From: Candidatus Woesearchaeota archaeon
Lineage (GTDB): Archaea > Nanobdellota > Nanobdellia > Woesearchaeales > UBA10216
Reading direction: 5' to 3'
Assembly (NCBI GenBank): GCA_018303115.1
Contig: JAGVYT010000027.1
Span: 1 to 32,078 of the forward strand
DNA: 32,078 bases
Positions 15,823 through 25,324 of the stretch are shown piece by piece (the first letter of the stretch is position 1; each line of letters opens with the position of its first letter). The translations under genes and the position numbers were made by a program. Under the pieces are notes generated by a model, which saw only the letters and a list, made by a program, of their open reading frames with translations, was not told where the DNA came from and searched no databases.

Positions 15823-16661
15823 CAGCTAAACTAATTGACGGGAAGGAAATCGCGAAAAAAATACGCGAAGGGATAAAAAAAGAGGTTTCAGCTATGGCGA
15901 AAAAGCCGGGGCTTGCCGCGATAATTGTAGGAGAGAACCCTGCTTCAAAAATTTACGTTGGAATAAAAAGGAGGACATGCGATGAAGTCGGCATCTACTC
16001 TGAAGAGCACAAGCTTCCTGAAAAGACAAGCGAGGAAGAGCTGCTTGAACTGATAAGAAAGCTTAATGCAGACGACAAGATTCATGCAATACTTCTCCAG
16101 CTGCCTGTTCCAAACCACATCAATAGCGAGAAAGCGCTTTCAGCAATTGCCCTGGAAAAGGATGTTGACGGCTTCAGCCCGGTAAACATCGGAAGGCTTG
16201 TTTCGGGAAACGAGTCCTTTGTGCCATGCACTCCAAAAGGCATAATCAGGCTTCTTGAAGAGACTGGAATAGAGATTGAGGGAAAGAATGCAGTGGTTGT
16301 AGGAAGAAGCAATATAGTGGGAAAGCCAACTGCGTCAATGCTTCTTAACAGGAATGCCACTGTTACTGTCTGCCACAGCAGGACTAAGAATCTTGGAAAG
16401 ATTACAAAGCAGGCAGACATACTGGTTGTTGCCGTGGGGAAAGCTAATATGATAACCAAAGACATGGTCAAGGAAGGCGCTGTTGTAATTGATGTCGGCA
16501 TGAATGATGTTGACGGCAAGCTTACAGGAGATGTTGACTTTGAAAATGTCAAGGAGAAAGCTTCCTGGATTACTCCAGTTCCTGGCGGAGTGGGGCCGAT
16601 GACAGTTGCAATGCTGCTCGAAAACACTGTAAAAATTTACAACGAGATTGAAATAAAATGA
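15819..16661 (+). CDS. folD: Methylene-THF dehydrogenase/methenyl-THF cyclohydrolase
   Basis: Oxidises 5,10-methylene-THF and hydrolyses methenyl-THF to give 10-formyl-THF, the donor for PurN and PurH2. The 280-residue protein has [16 protein letters not shown] with the catalytic lysine at about residue 50, the LLQLPVP loop, the Rossmann motif [12 protein letters not shown], and [10 protein letters not shown] at the C-terminus. The ATG at 15819 overlaps the glyA stop, and the stop overlaps purM, so glyA-folD-purM are tightly coupled. Folate-dependent one-carbon metabolism in the cell is implied. Confidence 0.96.
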   Translation: MTAKLIDGKEIAKKIREGIKKEVSAMAKKPGLAAIIVGENPASKIYVGIKRRTCDEVGIYSEEHKLPEKTSEEELLELIRKLNADDKIHAILLQLPVPNHINSEKALSAIALEKDVDGFSPVNIGRLVSGNESFVPCTPKGIIRLLEETGIEIEGKNAVVVGRSNIVGKPTASMLLNRNATVTVCHSRTKNLGKITKQADILVVAVGKANMITKDMVKEGAVVIDVGMNDVDGKLTGDVDFENVKEKASWITPVPGGVGPMTVAMLLENTVKIYNEIEIK

Positions 16662-17686
16662 CGAGCTACAAAGAAGCAGGGGTGGACGTGGAAGCTAAGG
16701 AAAAGGCTATTGAGGAGATTAAGGCTAGTGTGAAAGAAACGTTTACTGAAGACGTCCTTTCTGCAGCCACAACCTTCAAGTTTGGCGGAACCATCAGCCT
16801 GAAAAGGCTTATGGGCTACAAGGAGCCTGTGCTTGTGCTAAGCACAGACGGCGTGGGAACAAAGATGATTATAGCAGAGAAGATGAAACGGTTTGGCACT
16901 GTCGGGGTTGACATACTGAACCACAGTATTAACGATGTTTTGACTTCAGGGGCAAAGGCAATGTTCTTCCTTGACTACATAGCATCATCCAGACTTGATG
17001 TAAAGGCTGTAAAGGAAATCGTTGCTGGAATCGCGAAGGAATGCAAAAGGCAGGGCATTGTCCTGGCAGGGGGAGAGACTGCAGAGATGCCTGGGGTTTA
17101 CCATGACGGTATGCATGAGCTAACAGGAACGGTAGGAGGGGTTGTTGAACGCGAGAATATAATTGACGGCACCAGAATAAAGGAAGGGGATGTCCTGCTT
17201 GGGCTGGCTTCAAGCGGGCTGCACACCAATGGTTATAGTCTGGCCAGGAAAATCTTTTTTGAAGATAATAATTACAGCTGCGACGACAAAATTGAAGAGC
17301 TTGGAACAACCCTTGGGAATGCCTTGCTTGCCACGCACAGGGAGTATGCAACCCCTGTTTTGCCTTTAGTGGAAAAAAAGCTTGTTAACGGCATTGTGCA
17401 CATAACCGGAGGCGGCTTTCCGGGAAATATGCCCAGAGTAATGCCTAAAGGGCTTGGTGCAAGGGTAAAGCTTGGCTCATGGGATGTTCTGCCGATATTC
17501 AAGCTGATGCAGAAACTTGGAAATGTTGGCGATGAAGAGATGCTGAGGACTTTCAATATGGGAATCGGGCTGGTGCTTGTTGTCAGCAGGGAAAATGCTG
17601 CCGAAGTAAAGAAAATGATTAACGAGGAGGTTTATGAGATTGGGGATGTCGTTGCAGGAGAAGGGGTGCAGTATGAAGGCAGTTGA
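16658..17686 (+). CDS. purM: AIR synthetase (FGAM cyclo-ligase)
   Basis: ATP-dependent closure of the imidazole ring, FGAM to AIR. The 342-residue protein shows the PurM/PurL fold motifs LSTDGVGTK, VLAGGETAEMPG, GLASSGLHTNGYSLARK and HITGGGFPGNMPR. The start overlaps folD by four bases; the end overlaps the PurS-PurS-PurL gene by 14 bases. Length is normal for the family. Confidence 0.96.
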   Translation: MTSYKEAGVDVEAKEKAIEEIKASVKETFTEDVLSAATTFKFGGTISLKRLMGYKEPVLVLSTDGVGTKMIIAEKMKRFGTVGVDILNHSINDVLTSGAKAMFFLDYIASSRLDVKAVKEIVAGIAKECKRQGIVLAGGETAEMPGVYHDGMHELTGTVGGVVERENIIDGTRIKEGDVLLGLASSGLHTNGYSLARKIFFEDNNYSCDDKIEELGTTLGNALLATHREYATPVLPLVEKKLVNGIVHITGGGFPGNMPRVMPKGLGARVKLGSWDVLPIFKLMQKLGNVGDEEMLRTFNMGIGLVLVVSRENAAEVKKMINEEVYEIGDVVAGEGVQYEGS

Positions 17687-20495
17687 AATTTCCAACAGGG
17701 AAAAAACCGCCAGGGACAAAGCAATAGAGGAATCTCTGGCTGATTTTGGAATAGACGCAGATGTCAGAGTGAGTGATGCCTATTATATAAGTGGCAGTCT
17801 TAGCGATGATGACGTTGAGGAAATTTCAGAAAGGCTTCTCAGCGATGCCTTAACGCAGGAGTATGAGATTAGAAGCAGAAGAAAAAAGGGAAGCTGGATT
17901 GTTGAAGTAAGATACAAGGATAATGTAAGCGACCCTGCAGAGGACAGCATAGTAAAGGCAATCAAAGACCTGGGAAAAGATGCCAAGGCTGCCAGGACTG
18001 CCAAGCGCTACTGCATAAAGTCTGACATTTCTGAAAAAGACGTTGAGATGCTATGCAAAAAAATGCTTGCAAACGACATAGTAGAGGAGTATTATTACGG
18101 TTATGAAGAACTGGAAGCTCCTGAGCCGAAAATAACGGAGGGAAAGGCAAAAAACGAGATTAATAAAGTCGAAATTATTGAAGCAGGCGATGAAGAGCTG
18201 CAAAGAATAAGCAGCGAGGGCGTGCTGTCTTTATCGCCTGAAGAGATGAAAGCGGTAAAGGACTACTTCAGGCAGAAAGGGAGAAATCCGACTGACGGGG
18301 AGATTGAAACAATAGCACAGACCTGGAGCGAGCACTGCAAGCACAAGACGTTTAATAGTGAAGTTGAGTTTGAAAGCAATGGAAAGAAAGAATTAATTGG
18401 CAACCTGTTCAAGGAAACGATAGTTGCTGCAACCACTAAGATTGCTGCAAAAAAAGACTGGCTGGTTTCTGTTTTCAAGGACAATGCAGGCATAATAAAG
18501 CTTGACGAAAAAAACAATTTTGCGTTTAAGGTTGAGACGCATAACCACCCTTCTGCACTTGACCCTTACGGAGGGGCCTCAACAGGAATAGGCGGAGTGA
18601 TAAGGGATGTCATGGGAGCTGGCCTGGGGGCTAAGCCCATACTTAACACGGATGTGTTCTGCTTTGCAAGAAGCGATTATGACGGAGAGCTGCCTGCCGG
18701 CATATTACACCCAAAAAGGGTGCTTAAAGGGGTTGTTTCAGGGGTTCGCGATTACGGAAACAGGATGGGCATACCGACAGTAAACGGCGCAATAGTTTTT
18801 CATGATGATTTTCTTGGAGCGCCGCTTGTCTACTGCGGCACAGGAGGGATAATACCAAAAGGGATGGAGAACAAAAAAGCAGGCAAGGGTGAATTGATTG
18901 TCGTGGTTGGGGGAAAGACTGGGAGGGACGGGCTGCACGGGGCAACTTTTTCCTCGGCAATACTGGACGAGAGCAGCCCTGCAAGCGCCGTGCAGATAGG
19001 CAACCCGATTGAGGAGAAGAAAGTTCTTGATGCACTGCTTGAGGCACGCGACAGGGGATTATACAAATGCATTACCGACTGCGGGGGGGGAGGCTTCAGC
19101 TCTGCAATAGGAGAGATGGCTGCTGAAACAGGGGCAGAGGTAGAGCTTGAGAAAGTCCCCCTGAAACATGCAGGAATGCTCCCATGGGAGATATGGATGT
19201 CAGAAAGCCAGGAAAGAATGGTTGTTGCCGTGAAGGAAGAGAACTTGGACGAGTTCATTACTGTTTGCAGAAGCGAGGATGTAGCCGCAACTGTTATTGG
19301 AAGGTTCACAAACAGCAAGCGATTGGTTGTAAGATACAACGACATGGCGCTTGTTGATTTGGACATGGAATTCCTGCATCACGGACTGCCAAATCAGAAA
19401 AGGAAAGCTGTATGGAAGGAAAAAAGCAAAGAAGAGCCGAAGCTGGAAGAAAAAAACGACTACAATGAAGAGCTGAAAAGAATACTCGCCCACCCGACAC
19501 TTGCAAGCAAGGAAGAGGTTATAAGAAGGTATGACCATGAGGTGCAGGGAAACACAATCGGGAAGCCAATGGTCGGGGTTTTTAACGACGGCCCAAGCGA
19601 TGCTGCAATTATAAGGCCTGAGTTTGGAAAAAAGGCTGTTGTAGTTTCTAACGGAATAAACCCCAGATACAGTTTCATAAGCAGCTACTGGATGGCAGCT
19701 TCTGCAATTGACGAGGCGTTGAGGAACATTGTAAGCAGCGGCGGAGACATCAAAACGACTGCACTGCTTGATAACTTCTGCTGGGGCTCAACAGAAAACG
19801 AGGAAAAGCTTGGAAGCCTGGTAATGGCAGCAAAGGCATGCCACGACATTTCTGTTGAATATGAAACGCCGTTCATATCCGGAAAGGACAGTCTGCATAA
19901 CGAGTTTAAGTCAGGCGGCAGGACAATTGCAATTCCCGATACGCTGCTCATTTCAGCGGCTTCTGTAATTGATGCAGAAAACGCGATTACAATGGACCTG
20001 AAAAAAGCAGGGAGCAGCGTTTACATTGTTGGAAAGACTTATGACGAGCTCGGAGGAGGCTATTACTATGATTTGTTCGGGGAGATTGGAGCAAACGCCC
20101 CTAAAGTAAGGGCCAAGGAAGCAAAGAAGAACATGGAAACGCTTACAACTGCAATGAGAAAGGGGATTGTATTAAGCTGCCATGACTTAAGCGAGGGCGG
20201 ACTGGCAGTTGCAGCTGCTGAAATGGCTTTTGCAGGAAATATCGGGATGAAAATAAATGCCGCAGGGATTCCTAATGAGGTTGATACGGGTTACAAGCTA
20301 TTATTTTCAGAGTCAAACAGCAGGTTTTTGGTGGAAGTGGCAAAAGGGAACGAGGAAGAGTTTGAAAAGACGGTTATAACTGCCGCAAAAATCGGGGAAA
20401 CAATTGATGAAAAGAAGTTAATAATTGGCGATGGTTTGATTGACGCTGATATTGACGAGCTTAAAACCGCATGGAAGGGAACTATAAAATGGTAA
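17673..20495 (+). CDS. purL: FGAM synthetase with two fused N-terminal PurS domains (PurSSL)
   Basis: ATP-dependent amidation of FGAR to FGAM, using ammonia from PurQ. The 940-residue protein has two PurS-like segments, about 1-68 (ADVRVSDAYYISG) and 75-143 (WIVEVRYKDNVSDPAEDSIV, then MLANDIVEEYYYG), followed by small-type PurL from about 172. PurL motifs include TWSEHCKHKTF, VETHNHPSALDPYGGAST, GKTGRDGLHGATFSS and FISGKDSLHNEF. In most archaea PurS is a separate protein of about 80 residues that dimerises; here a pseudo-dimer appears to be built in, as in the N-domain of large bacterial PurL. No separate purS is seen. ATG 17673 is preceded by an AGGAG/GGGG-rich site; an earlier start at 17634 is less likely. 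Confidence 0.93.
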   Translation: MKAVEISNREKTARDKAIEESLADFGIDADVRVSDAYYISGSLSDDDVEEISERLLSDALTQEYEIRSRRKKGSWIVEVRYKDNVSDPAEDSIVKAIKDLGKDAKAARTAKRYCIKSDISEKDVEMLCKKMLANDIVEEYYYGYEELEAPEPKITEGKAKNEINKVEIIEAGDEELQRISSEGVLSLSPEEMKAVKDYFRQKGRNPTDGEIETIAQTWSEHCKHKTFNSEVEFESNGKKELIGNLFKETIVAATTKIAAKKDWLVSVFKDNAGIIKLDEKNNFAFKVETHNHPSALDPYGGASTGIGGVIRDVMGAGLGAKPILNTDVFCFARSDYDGELPAGILHPKRVLKGVVSGVRDYGNRMGIPTVNGAIVFHDDFLGAPLVYCGTGGIIPKGMENKKAGKGELIVVVGGKTGRDGLHGATFSSAILDESSPASAVQIGNPIEEKKVLDALLEARDRGLYKCITDCGGGGFSSAIGEMAAETGAEVELEKVPLKHAGMLPWEIWMSESQERMVVAVKEENLDEFITVCRSEDVAATVIGRFTNSKRLVVRYNDMALVDLDMEFLHHGLPNQKRKAVWKEKSKEEPKLEEKNDYNEELKRILAHPTLASKEEVIRRYDHEVQGNTIGKPMVGVFNDGPSDAAIIRPEFGKKAVVVSNGINPRYSFISSYWMAASAIDEALRNIVSSGGDIKTTALLDNFCWGSTENEEKLGSLVMAAKACHDISVEYETPFISGKDSLHNEFKSGGRTIAIPDTLLISAASVIDAENAITMDLKKAGSSVYIVGKTYDELGGGYYYDLFGEIGANAPKVRAKEAKKNMETLTTAMRKGIVLSCHDLSEGGLAVAAAEMAFAGNIGMKINAAGIPNEVDTGYKLLFSESNSRFLVEVAKGNEEEFEKTVITAAKIGETIDEKKLIIGDGLIDADIDELKTAWKGTIKW

Positions 20496-21205
20496 AGGCC
20501 CTGATTCTGAGGAGCGCCGGAATAAACTGCAATGACGAGACTGAGCAGGGGTTCAGAATGGCAGGGGCGGAAACAGAACAGGTTCATGTCAACGAGCTTA
20601 TTTCAGGAAAGAAACAGCTTAATGACTATGATGTGCTGTGCCTTCCAGGAGGATTCAGCTACGGCGACTACATAGCAGGCGGGGCGATACTTGCAAACCA
20701 GATAAACACCAAGCTGAAAAAACAGCTTGAAGAATTCGTAGCAGCAGGAAAAACAGTGGTTGGGATATGCAACGGCTTCCAGGTTCTGGTAAAAACAGGA
20801 TTGCTGCCAGGTGACGGGATGAAAGCAACCCTTACAAGCAATTATTCAGGAAAGTTCGAGTGCAGGTGGGTGAAGTTGATAGGGAAAGATGACGGGATGG
20901 AAGCTCCGGTAGCGCATGGCGAGGGAAAGTTTGTTGCAGACAAAGAAACTCTAAAGAAACTTGAGGATAACAACCAGATTATTTTCCGCTACAGCAGCCA
21001 CTATTACCCGGCAAACCCGAACGGAAGCTTGAACGACATTGCAGGAATAAGCAACAAGCAGGGCAATGTAATCGGCTTAATGCCCCACCCCGAAAGGAAC
21101 CTTACACACGGAAATCATCCTACATGGACAAGGTGGACGAGTAAAAAAGGGGGTGAGGCAGACGGAATGAAATTTTTCAGGAACATAGTGGAGAGAATGA
21201 AATGA
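20489..21205 (+). CDS. purQ: FGAM synthetase glutaminase subunit
   Basis: Releases ammonia from glutamine for PurL. The 238-residue class I amidotransferase has LPGGFSYGDYIAGGAI, the nucleophile Cys94 in VGICNGFQVL, and MPHPERN for the His/Glu pair. The start overlaps purL by seven bases and the stop overlaps purE by four. With the PurS domains fused to PurL, the complex here would be PurSSL plus PurQ rather than the usual three separate proteins. Confidence 0.95.
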   Translation: MVKALILRSAGINCNDETEQGFRMAGAETEQVHVNELISGKKQLNDYDVLCLPGGFSYGDYIAGGAILANQINTKLKKQLEEFVAAGKTVVGICNGFQVLVKTGLLPGDGMKATLTSNYSGKFECRWVKLIGKDDGMEAPVAHGEGKFVADKETLKKLEDNNQIIFRYSSHYYPANPNGSLNDIAGISNKQGNVIGLMPHPERNLTHGNHPTWTRWTSKKGGEADGMKFFRNIVERMK

Positions 21206-21942
21206 CTGTTTTGGCAATATTCGGAAGCAAAAGCGATGAGGAAACTTACGGCAGGGTAGCTGATGATTTGAAAAGGCTTGGAATAGACTTTGAGCTTAGG
21301 ATAGCATCTGCCCACAAGACGCCTGAAATGGTGGATGAAATAATCAGAAAGGATTATGAGCTGATAATAGCAGGGGCCGGGCTGGCTGCGCACCTGCCCG
21401 GAGTAATCGCAGCAAAAAAGATTGTCCCTGTTTTGGGGGTTCCGTGCCCAGGGGCTTATGACGGGCTGGACGCCTTCCTTTCAATAGCCCAGATGCCGCC
21501 AGGGATTCCTGTGCTGGAAGTAAATGCGGACAATGCTGCCATGGAAGCAAAAAAGATTCTGGAGAAAAAGGACAAGGTAGCGGTTGTTGGAGAAGGAAAT
21601 GCTGCTGAGAAGGCAATTGCAACACTTGAAGAGCTCGGGACATCATTTGAAATGGGAGACGTGGCAGAGGATGCTGTTAACATAGTTTTTACAGAGCTTG
21701 GCAGGGCAGTTGGCGAAAGAAAAGAACTGATAATATACTGCCCTGTAGGAGCTGCAGGGGCAGGGGAAGCGGTTGATGCGATGAATGCCGCAAAGCACGG
21801 ATTGTGGGTTGGTGTTAATCGCGGAGAGAATGCGGCAATAGCCGCAGCAGAGATACTTGGAAAAAAAGAAGAAATTGGAAATTACAGGAAAAAACTGGCT
21901 AAAAAGATTGCAAAGGCTGATGAAGAGGCTAAAAAATGCTAA
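21202..21942 (+). CDS. purE: AIR carboxylase/N5-CAIR mutase with a degenerate second PurE-like half
   Basis: Carboxylation step from AIR (or N5-CAIR) to CAIR. Residues 1-120 are a PurE domain: FGSKSDEETYG, IASAHKTPEMVDEII, IIAGAGLAAHLPGVIAAKK and LSIAQMPPGIPV. Residues about 125-236 look like a second, degenerate copy: KVAVVGEGNAAEKAIATLEE, then a WVGVNRGENAAIAAAEIL ending that parallels LEVNADNAAMEAKKIL of the first. The second copy lacks the SAH and AHLPG catalytic motifs. At 246 residues it is much longer than the usual 160. Tandem PurE proteins are known in some methanogens. purK is not in the window, so direct use of CO2 is possible but not shown. It overlaps purC by seven bases. Confidence 0.9.
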   Translation: MTVLAIFGSKSDEETYGRVADDLKRLGIDFELRIASAHKTPEMVDEIIRKDYELIIAGAGLAAHLPGVIAAKKIVPVLGVPCPGAYDGLDAFLSIAQMPPGIPVLEVNADNAAMEAKKILEKKDKVAVVGEGNAAEKAIATLEELGTSFEMGDVAEDAVNIVFTELGRAVGERKELIIYCPVGAAGAGEAVDAMNAAKHGLWVGVNRGENAAIAAAEILGKKEEIGNYRKKLAKKIAKADEEAKKC

Positions 21943-22895
21943 GCGAAGAAGTGATAAGGAAGAACATCAACAACACAATAAAGGAAACTGACTTTCCAAT
22001 GCTTGGGGAAAAGTATAGGGGAAAAGTAAGGGACAATTACACTGATAAAAGCAGCGGCAGACGGGTGATAGTGGTTACTGACCGCATATCCGCATTTGAC
22101 GTTGTCCTTGGAACAGTCCCTTTCAAAGGGCAGATTCTGAACCAGCTGGCTGCTTTCTGGTTTAACGAAACAAAGGACGTTGCTGCCAGCCATTTTATCA
22201 GCAGCCCTGACCCAAATGTAATGGTTGTAAAGCTGTGCAAGCCCTTCCCGGTGGAAGTGGTTGTGAGGAATTACTTGACAGGAAGCCTGTGGAGGGAGTG
22301 CGAGAAAGGACAGGACAATTACGGGCTGAACTTGCCGGCAGGGATGAAAAAGGACCAGAAATTTGATTTCCCCATCATTACGCCAAGCACCAAGGCAGAT
22401 TCAGGCCACGACATGCCAATGAAAAGAAAAGATGTTCTCAAGATAGTGCCTGAAGAGGCTTATGCTAAAATGGAAGAAATGGCATTAAAACTTTTCAAGC
22501 GCGGAAGCGAAATAGCTTCTGAGCGCGGCCTGATACTGGTTGACACAAAATACGAGTTTGGAGAAGCAAGTGACGGTGAGATTCTTGTGATAGACGAAAT
22601 CCACACCCCTGACAGCTCAAGGTTCTGGATTAAGGAAAGCTATGAAAGATTGCTTGGCAAAGGAAAAGAGCAGCAAATGCTGGACAAAGAATATGTGAGG
22701 CAGTGGCTGATAAAAGAGAAGAACTACATGGGAGACGGGCCTGCCCCGGAGATTGGCGATGATGTTAAGGTCAAGGCAGCCAGGAAATACATTGAGGTTT
22801 ACGAGCTGATAACAGGGAAGCAGTTTGAGGCAGCGGAAGGCGATGCTGAGGCGAGGATGAGAGAAAGCTTAATAAAGAGCGGTTTAAAGGTGTAG
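21936..22895 (+). CDS. purC: SAICAR synthetase
   Basis: Joins CAIR and aspartate with ATP. The 319-residue protein has GEKYRGKVRDNYTD, VVVRNYLTGSLW, SGHDMPM, GLILVDTKYEFG and DEIHTPDSSRFW. The length and the C-terminal extension after RFW fit the longer eukaryote-like/ bacterial long form rather than the 230-residue short form. The start overlaps purE by seven bases; purB follows after only four bases. Confidence 0.95.
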   Translation: MLSEEVIRKNINNTIKETDFPMLGEKYRGKVRDNYTDKSSGRRVIVVTDRISAFDVVLGTVPFKGQILNQLAAFWFNETKDVAASHFISSPDPNVMVVKLCKPFPVEVVVRNYLTGSLWRECEKGQDNYGLNLPAGMKKDQKFDFPIITPSTKADSGHDMPMKRKDVLKIVPEEAYAKMEEMALKLFKRGSEIASERGLILVDTKYEFGEASDGEILVIDEIHTPDSSRFWIKESYERLLGKGKEQQMLDKEYVRQWLIKEKNYMGDGPAPEIGDDVKVKAARKYIEVYELITGKQFEAAEGDAEARMRESLIKSGLKV

Positions 22896-22899
22896 GAAA

Positions 22900-24282
22900 A
22901 TGGACAAGTATGATTCAATAAGCCCTCTGGACTACAGGTATTATTCCGGAGAGATTTTTGACAAGCTGCAGCCATACCTTTCTGAAAATGCTGCCATACG
23001 ATACCAGCTGATGGTTGAGGTTGCGCTTGTCATGGCGCTGGCAGAAAAAAGGATATGCAGCAGCAAAATAGCAGGGGAAATAGAAGCGGCTGCAAAGAAA
23101 GTGACAGCTGCCGAGGTTTACGAGGAAGAAAAGAGGATAAAGCACAATATCAGGGCGTTGGTGAACTGCATCAGGCGCAAGGTAAGCGCTGAGGCAAAGC
23201 CTTACGTTCACTTCACTGCAACCTCAAACGACATAACATCAACTTCAGAGTCAATGAGGATAAGGGATGCGGTGGTTAAGGTGCTTCTCCCGGAATTGGC
23301 CGAGCTTGAACGCATTCTTATTGAGATTGCCGAGCGCGAAAAAAATACGCTGCAGATAGGACGCACTCACGGGCAGCACGCAGAGCCAATAACATTCGGG
23401 TTTACAATTGCCTCCTATGTCTCAAGATTAGGAGGGCGCATCCTGAAAATAAAAGACGCTGCTGATGAGCTGCGGGGAAAGTTCTCAGGGGCAGTTGGAG
23501 CGTATAACGCATCCTCGCTTTTTATCAAAGACGCTGAAAAGTTTGAGGAATTTGTCCTTGAAAAGATAAGGATGAAGCCGGGAAGCCACTCAACACAGCT
23601 TGTTGAGGCAGAATACATAACTGACCTGATGCACGCCATTGTTTCTGCAATGGGAGTAATGGCAAACATTTCAGATGACATGAGGCACCTGCAGAGGAGC
23701 GAGATAGCAGAAGTTTATGAGGAGTTTGGGGCTGAGCAGGTTGGTTCAAGCACCATGCCCCACAAGCGCAATCCAATAAATTTTGAGAATGTAAAGTCCA
23801 TGTGGAAGGAATTTGCGCCAAGAATGATTACTGTTTACGCAGACCAGATATCTGAGCACCAGCGCGATTTGACGAACTCAGCATCCTCGAGGTTTAACAC
23901 AGAAATAGTTGCAGCTGCCGTAATATCCGCATCAAGGCTAAAAAAGGTTATGAGCAGGCTTAAAGTGGATAAAGCCAGCCTGAAAAATAATTTTGACAAA
24001 AGCAGCAGCGTTATAGCAGCAGAGCCGGCATACATACTGCTAGCCTCTTTAGGACATCCTGACGCGCATGAAACTGCAAGAAAGCTTACATTAGAAGCCG
24101 GGAAAACCGGGAAGGGTTTTGAGGACTTGCTGCTCAAGGACAGGAAACTGAAGCCATACCTGAAAAGGCTGACAAAACAGCAACTGGATATTCTGAAAAA
24201 TCCTGAAAAGTATACGGGACTGGCGTCAGAGAAAACAGGAAATGTGTGCAGGGAATGGAGAGGGAAGCTCGGGATAAAATGA
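22900..24282 (+). CDS. purB: Adenylosuccinate lyase
   Basis: Removes fumarate at two points: SAICAR to AICAR, and adenylosuccinate to AMP. The 460-residue protein has SPLDYRYYSG, HFTATSNDITSTSESMR, GRTHGQHAEPITFGF and the signature GSSTMPHKRNPINFE of the fumarase/aspartase superfamily. It serves both the IMP branch and the AMP branch headed by the distant purA. A four-base overlap links it to the first purP. Confidence 0.95.
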   Translation: MDKYDSISPLDYRYYSGEIFDKLQPYLSENAAIRYQLMVEVALVMALAEKRICSSKIAGEIEAAAKKVTAAEVYEEEKRIKHNIRALVNCIRRKVSAEAKPYVHFTATSNDITSTSESMRIRDAVVKVLLPELAELERILIEIAEREKNTLQIGRTHGQHAEPITFGFTIASYVSRLGGRILKIKDAADELRGKFSGAVGAYNASSLFIKDAEKFEEFVLEKIRMKPGSHSTQLVEAEYITDLMHAIVSAMGVMANISDDMRHLQRSEIAEVYEEFGAEQVGSSTMPHKRNPINFENVKSMWKEFAPRMITVYADQISEHQRDLTNSASSRFNTEIVAAAVISASRLKKVMSRLKVDKASLKNNFDKSSSVIAAEPAYILLASLGHPDAHETARKLTLEAGKTGKGFEDLLLKDRKLKPYLKRLTKQQLDILKNPEKYTGLASEKTGNVCREWRGKLGIK

Positions 24283-25280
24283 ACTACACAATAGCCACGC
24301 TAGGAAGCCACTCAGCCCTACAGATACTCAAGGGGGCAAAGGACGAGGGCTTTTCAACGATAGCAATATGCGAGAAAGGAAGGGAAAAGCCTTACAGGAG
24401 CTTCAGGGTTGCTGACGAGGTAATAACGCTCAACAGCTTCTCAGAGCTTCCGAAGATAGATGGCAAACTCAAAGAAAGGAATGCCATACTAATCCCTCAC
24501 GGAACTTACACAGGCGTCTTGAGCCAGGAGGCAATTGAAAATCTTGATGTAAACTATTTCGGGAACAGGAAGATACTAAGGTGGGAGTACGACCGCACCA
24601 TGCAGAGGGCGTGGCTGAAGAAAGCAGGGCTGACGCTCCCGAAAATATTCAGGAAGCCGGAAGAAATAGACAGGGCTGTTATAATCAAATTTTTCGGAGC
24701 GCATGGAGGGAAGGGTTTCTTCCTCGCAAAGACTTCCGAAGAATTCTACAGGAAGATAAAGGCAAAGGAAGCAAAGCAATACGTGATACAGGAATACGTT
24801 CTTGGAGCGCCAATGTATATGCACTACTTTTACTCTCCACTAACTGACGAGCTTGAGGTCATGAGCTTTGACAAAAGGTATGAGAGCAATGTAGACAGCA
24901 TAGGAAGGATAGCTGCAAAGGACCAGCTTGACATGGGGCTGGAAACAAGCTACAACATAGCAGGAAATGTTCCGGTTGTTGTAAGGGAATCCCTGCTGCC
25001 GCAGATATTTGAAATGGGGGAAGCTGTTGTAAAGGCATCCAAAAGGCTTGAAAAGCACGGCATAATAGGGCCGTTCAGCCTTGAGACGGTAATAACACCT
25101 GAACTGAAGTTTTACGTTTTTGAAATATCCGCAAGAATAGTCGCAGGGACAAACCTGTTCATCAACGGAACGCCTTACACTGACCTCAGGTATGGCGAGC
25201 CGATGAGCACAGGGCGGCGCATTGCCCGCGAAATAAAGATAGCAATTGAAAATAAACAGCTGGACAAAGTGTTAATGTAA
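24279..25280 (+). CDS. purP: PurP-type formate-dependent AICAR ligase, copy 1
   Basis: PurP enzymes use formate and ATP to make FAICAR from AICAR, the archaeal alternative to PurH transformylase. The 333-residue ATP-grasp protein begins NYTIATLGSHSALQILKGAK, has ICEKGREKPYRSFRVADEVI, GAPMYMHYFYSPLTDELEVM, the GIIGPFSLETVITPELKFYV block and SARIVAGTNLFINGTPYTDL. The ATG at 24279 overlaps the purB stop by four bases. Whether this copy is the AICAR ligase or a paralogue of other function cannot be told from sequence alone. A folate-dependent PurH2 is also present in the window. Confidence 0.88.
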   Translation: MNYTIATLGSHSALQILKGAKDEGFSTIAICEKGREKPYRSFRVADEVITLNSFSELPKIDGKLKERNAILIPHGTYTGVLSQEAIENLDVNYFGNRKILRWEYDRTMQRAWLKKAGLTLPKIFRKPEEIDRAVIIKFFGAHGGKGFFLAKTSEEFYRKIKAKEAKQYVIQEYVLGAPMYMHYFYSPLTDELEVMSFDKRYESNVDSIGRIAAKDQLDMGLETSYNIAGNVPVVVRESLLPQIFEMGEAVVKASKRLEKHGIIGPFSLETVITPELKFYVFEISARIVAGTNLFINGTPYTDLRYGEPMSTGRRIAREIKIAIENKQLDKVLM

Positions 25281-25324
25281 AAATCCATGCAGTTGACATT
25301 CGTAGGCTACAAAAAACAAAACAA

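Noticed and set aside
25281-25324. Further copy of the junction repeat (ATTCGTAGGC) between the purP genes
   Set aside because: Only eight bases resemble the unit and no paired stem is present.
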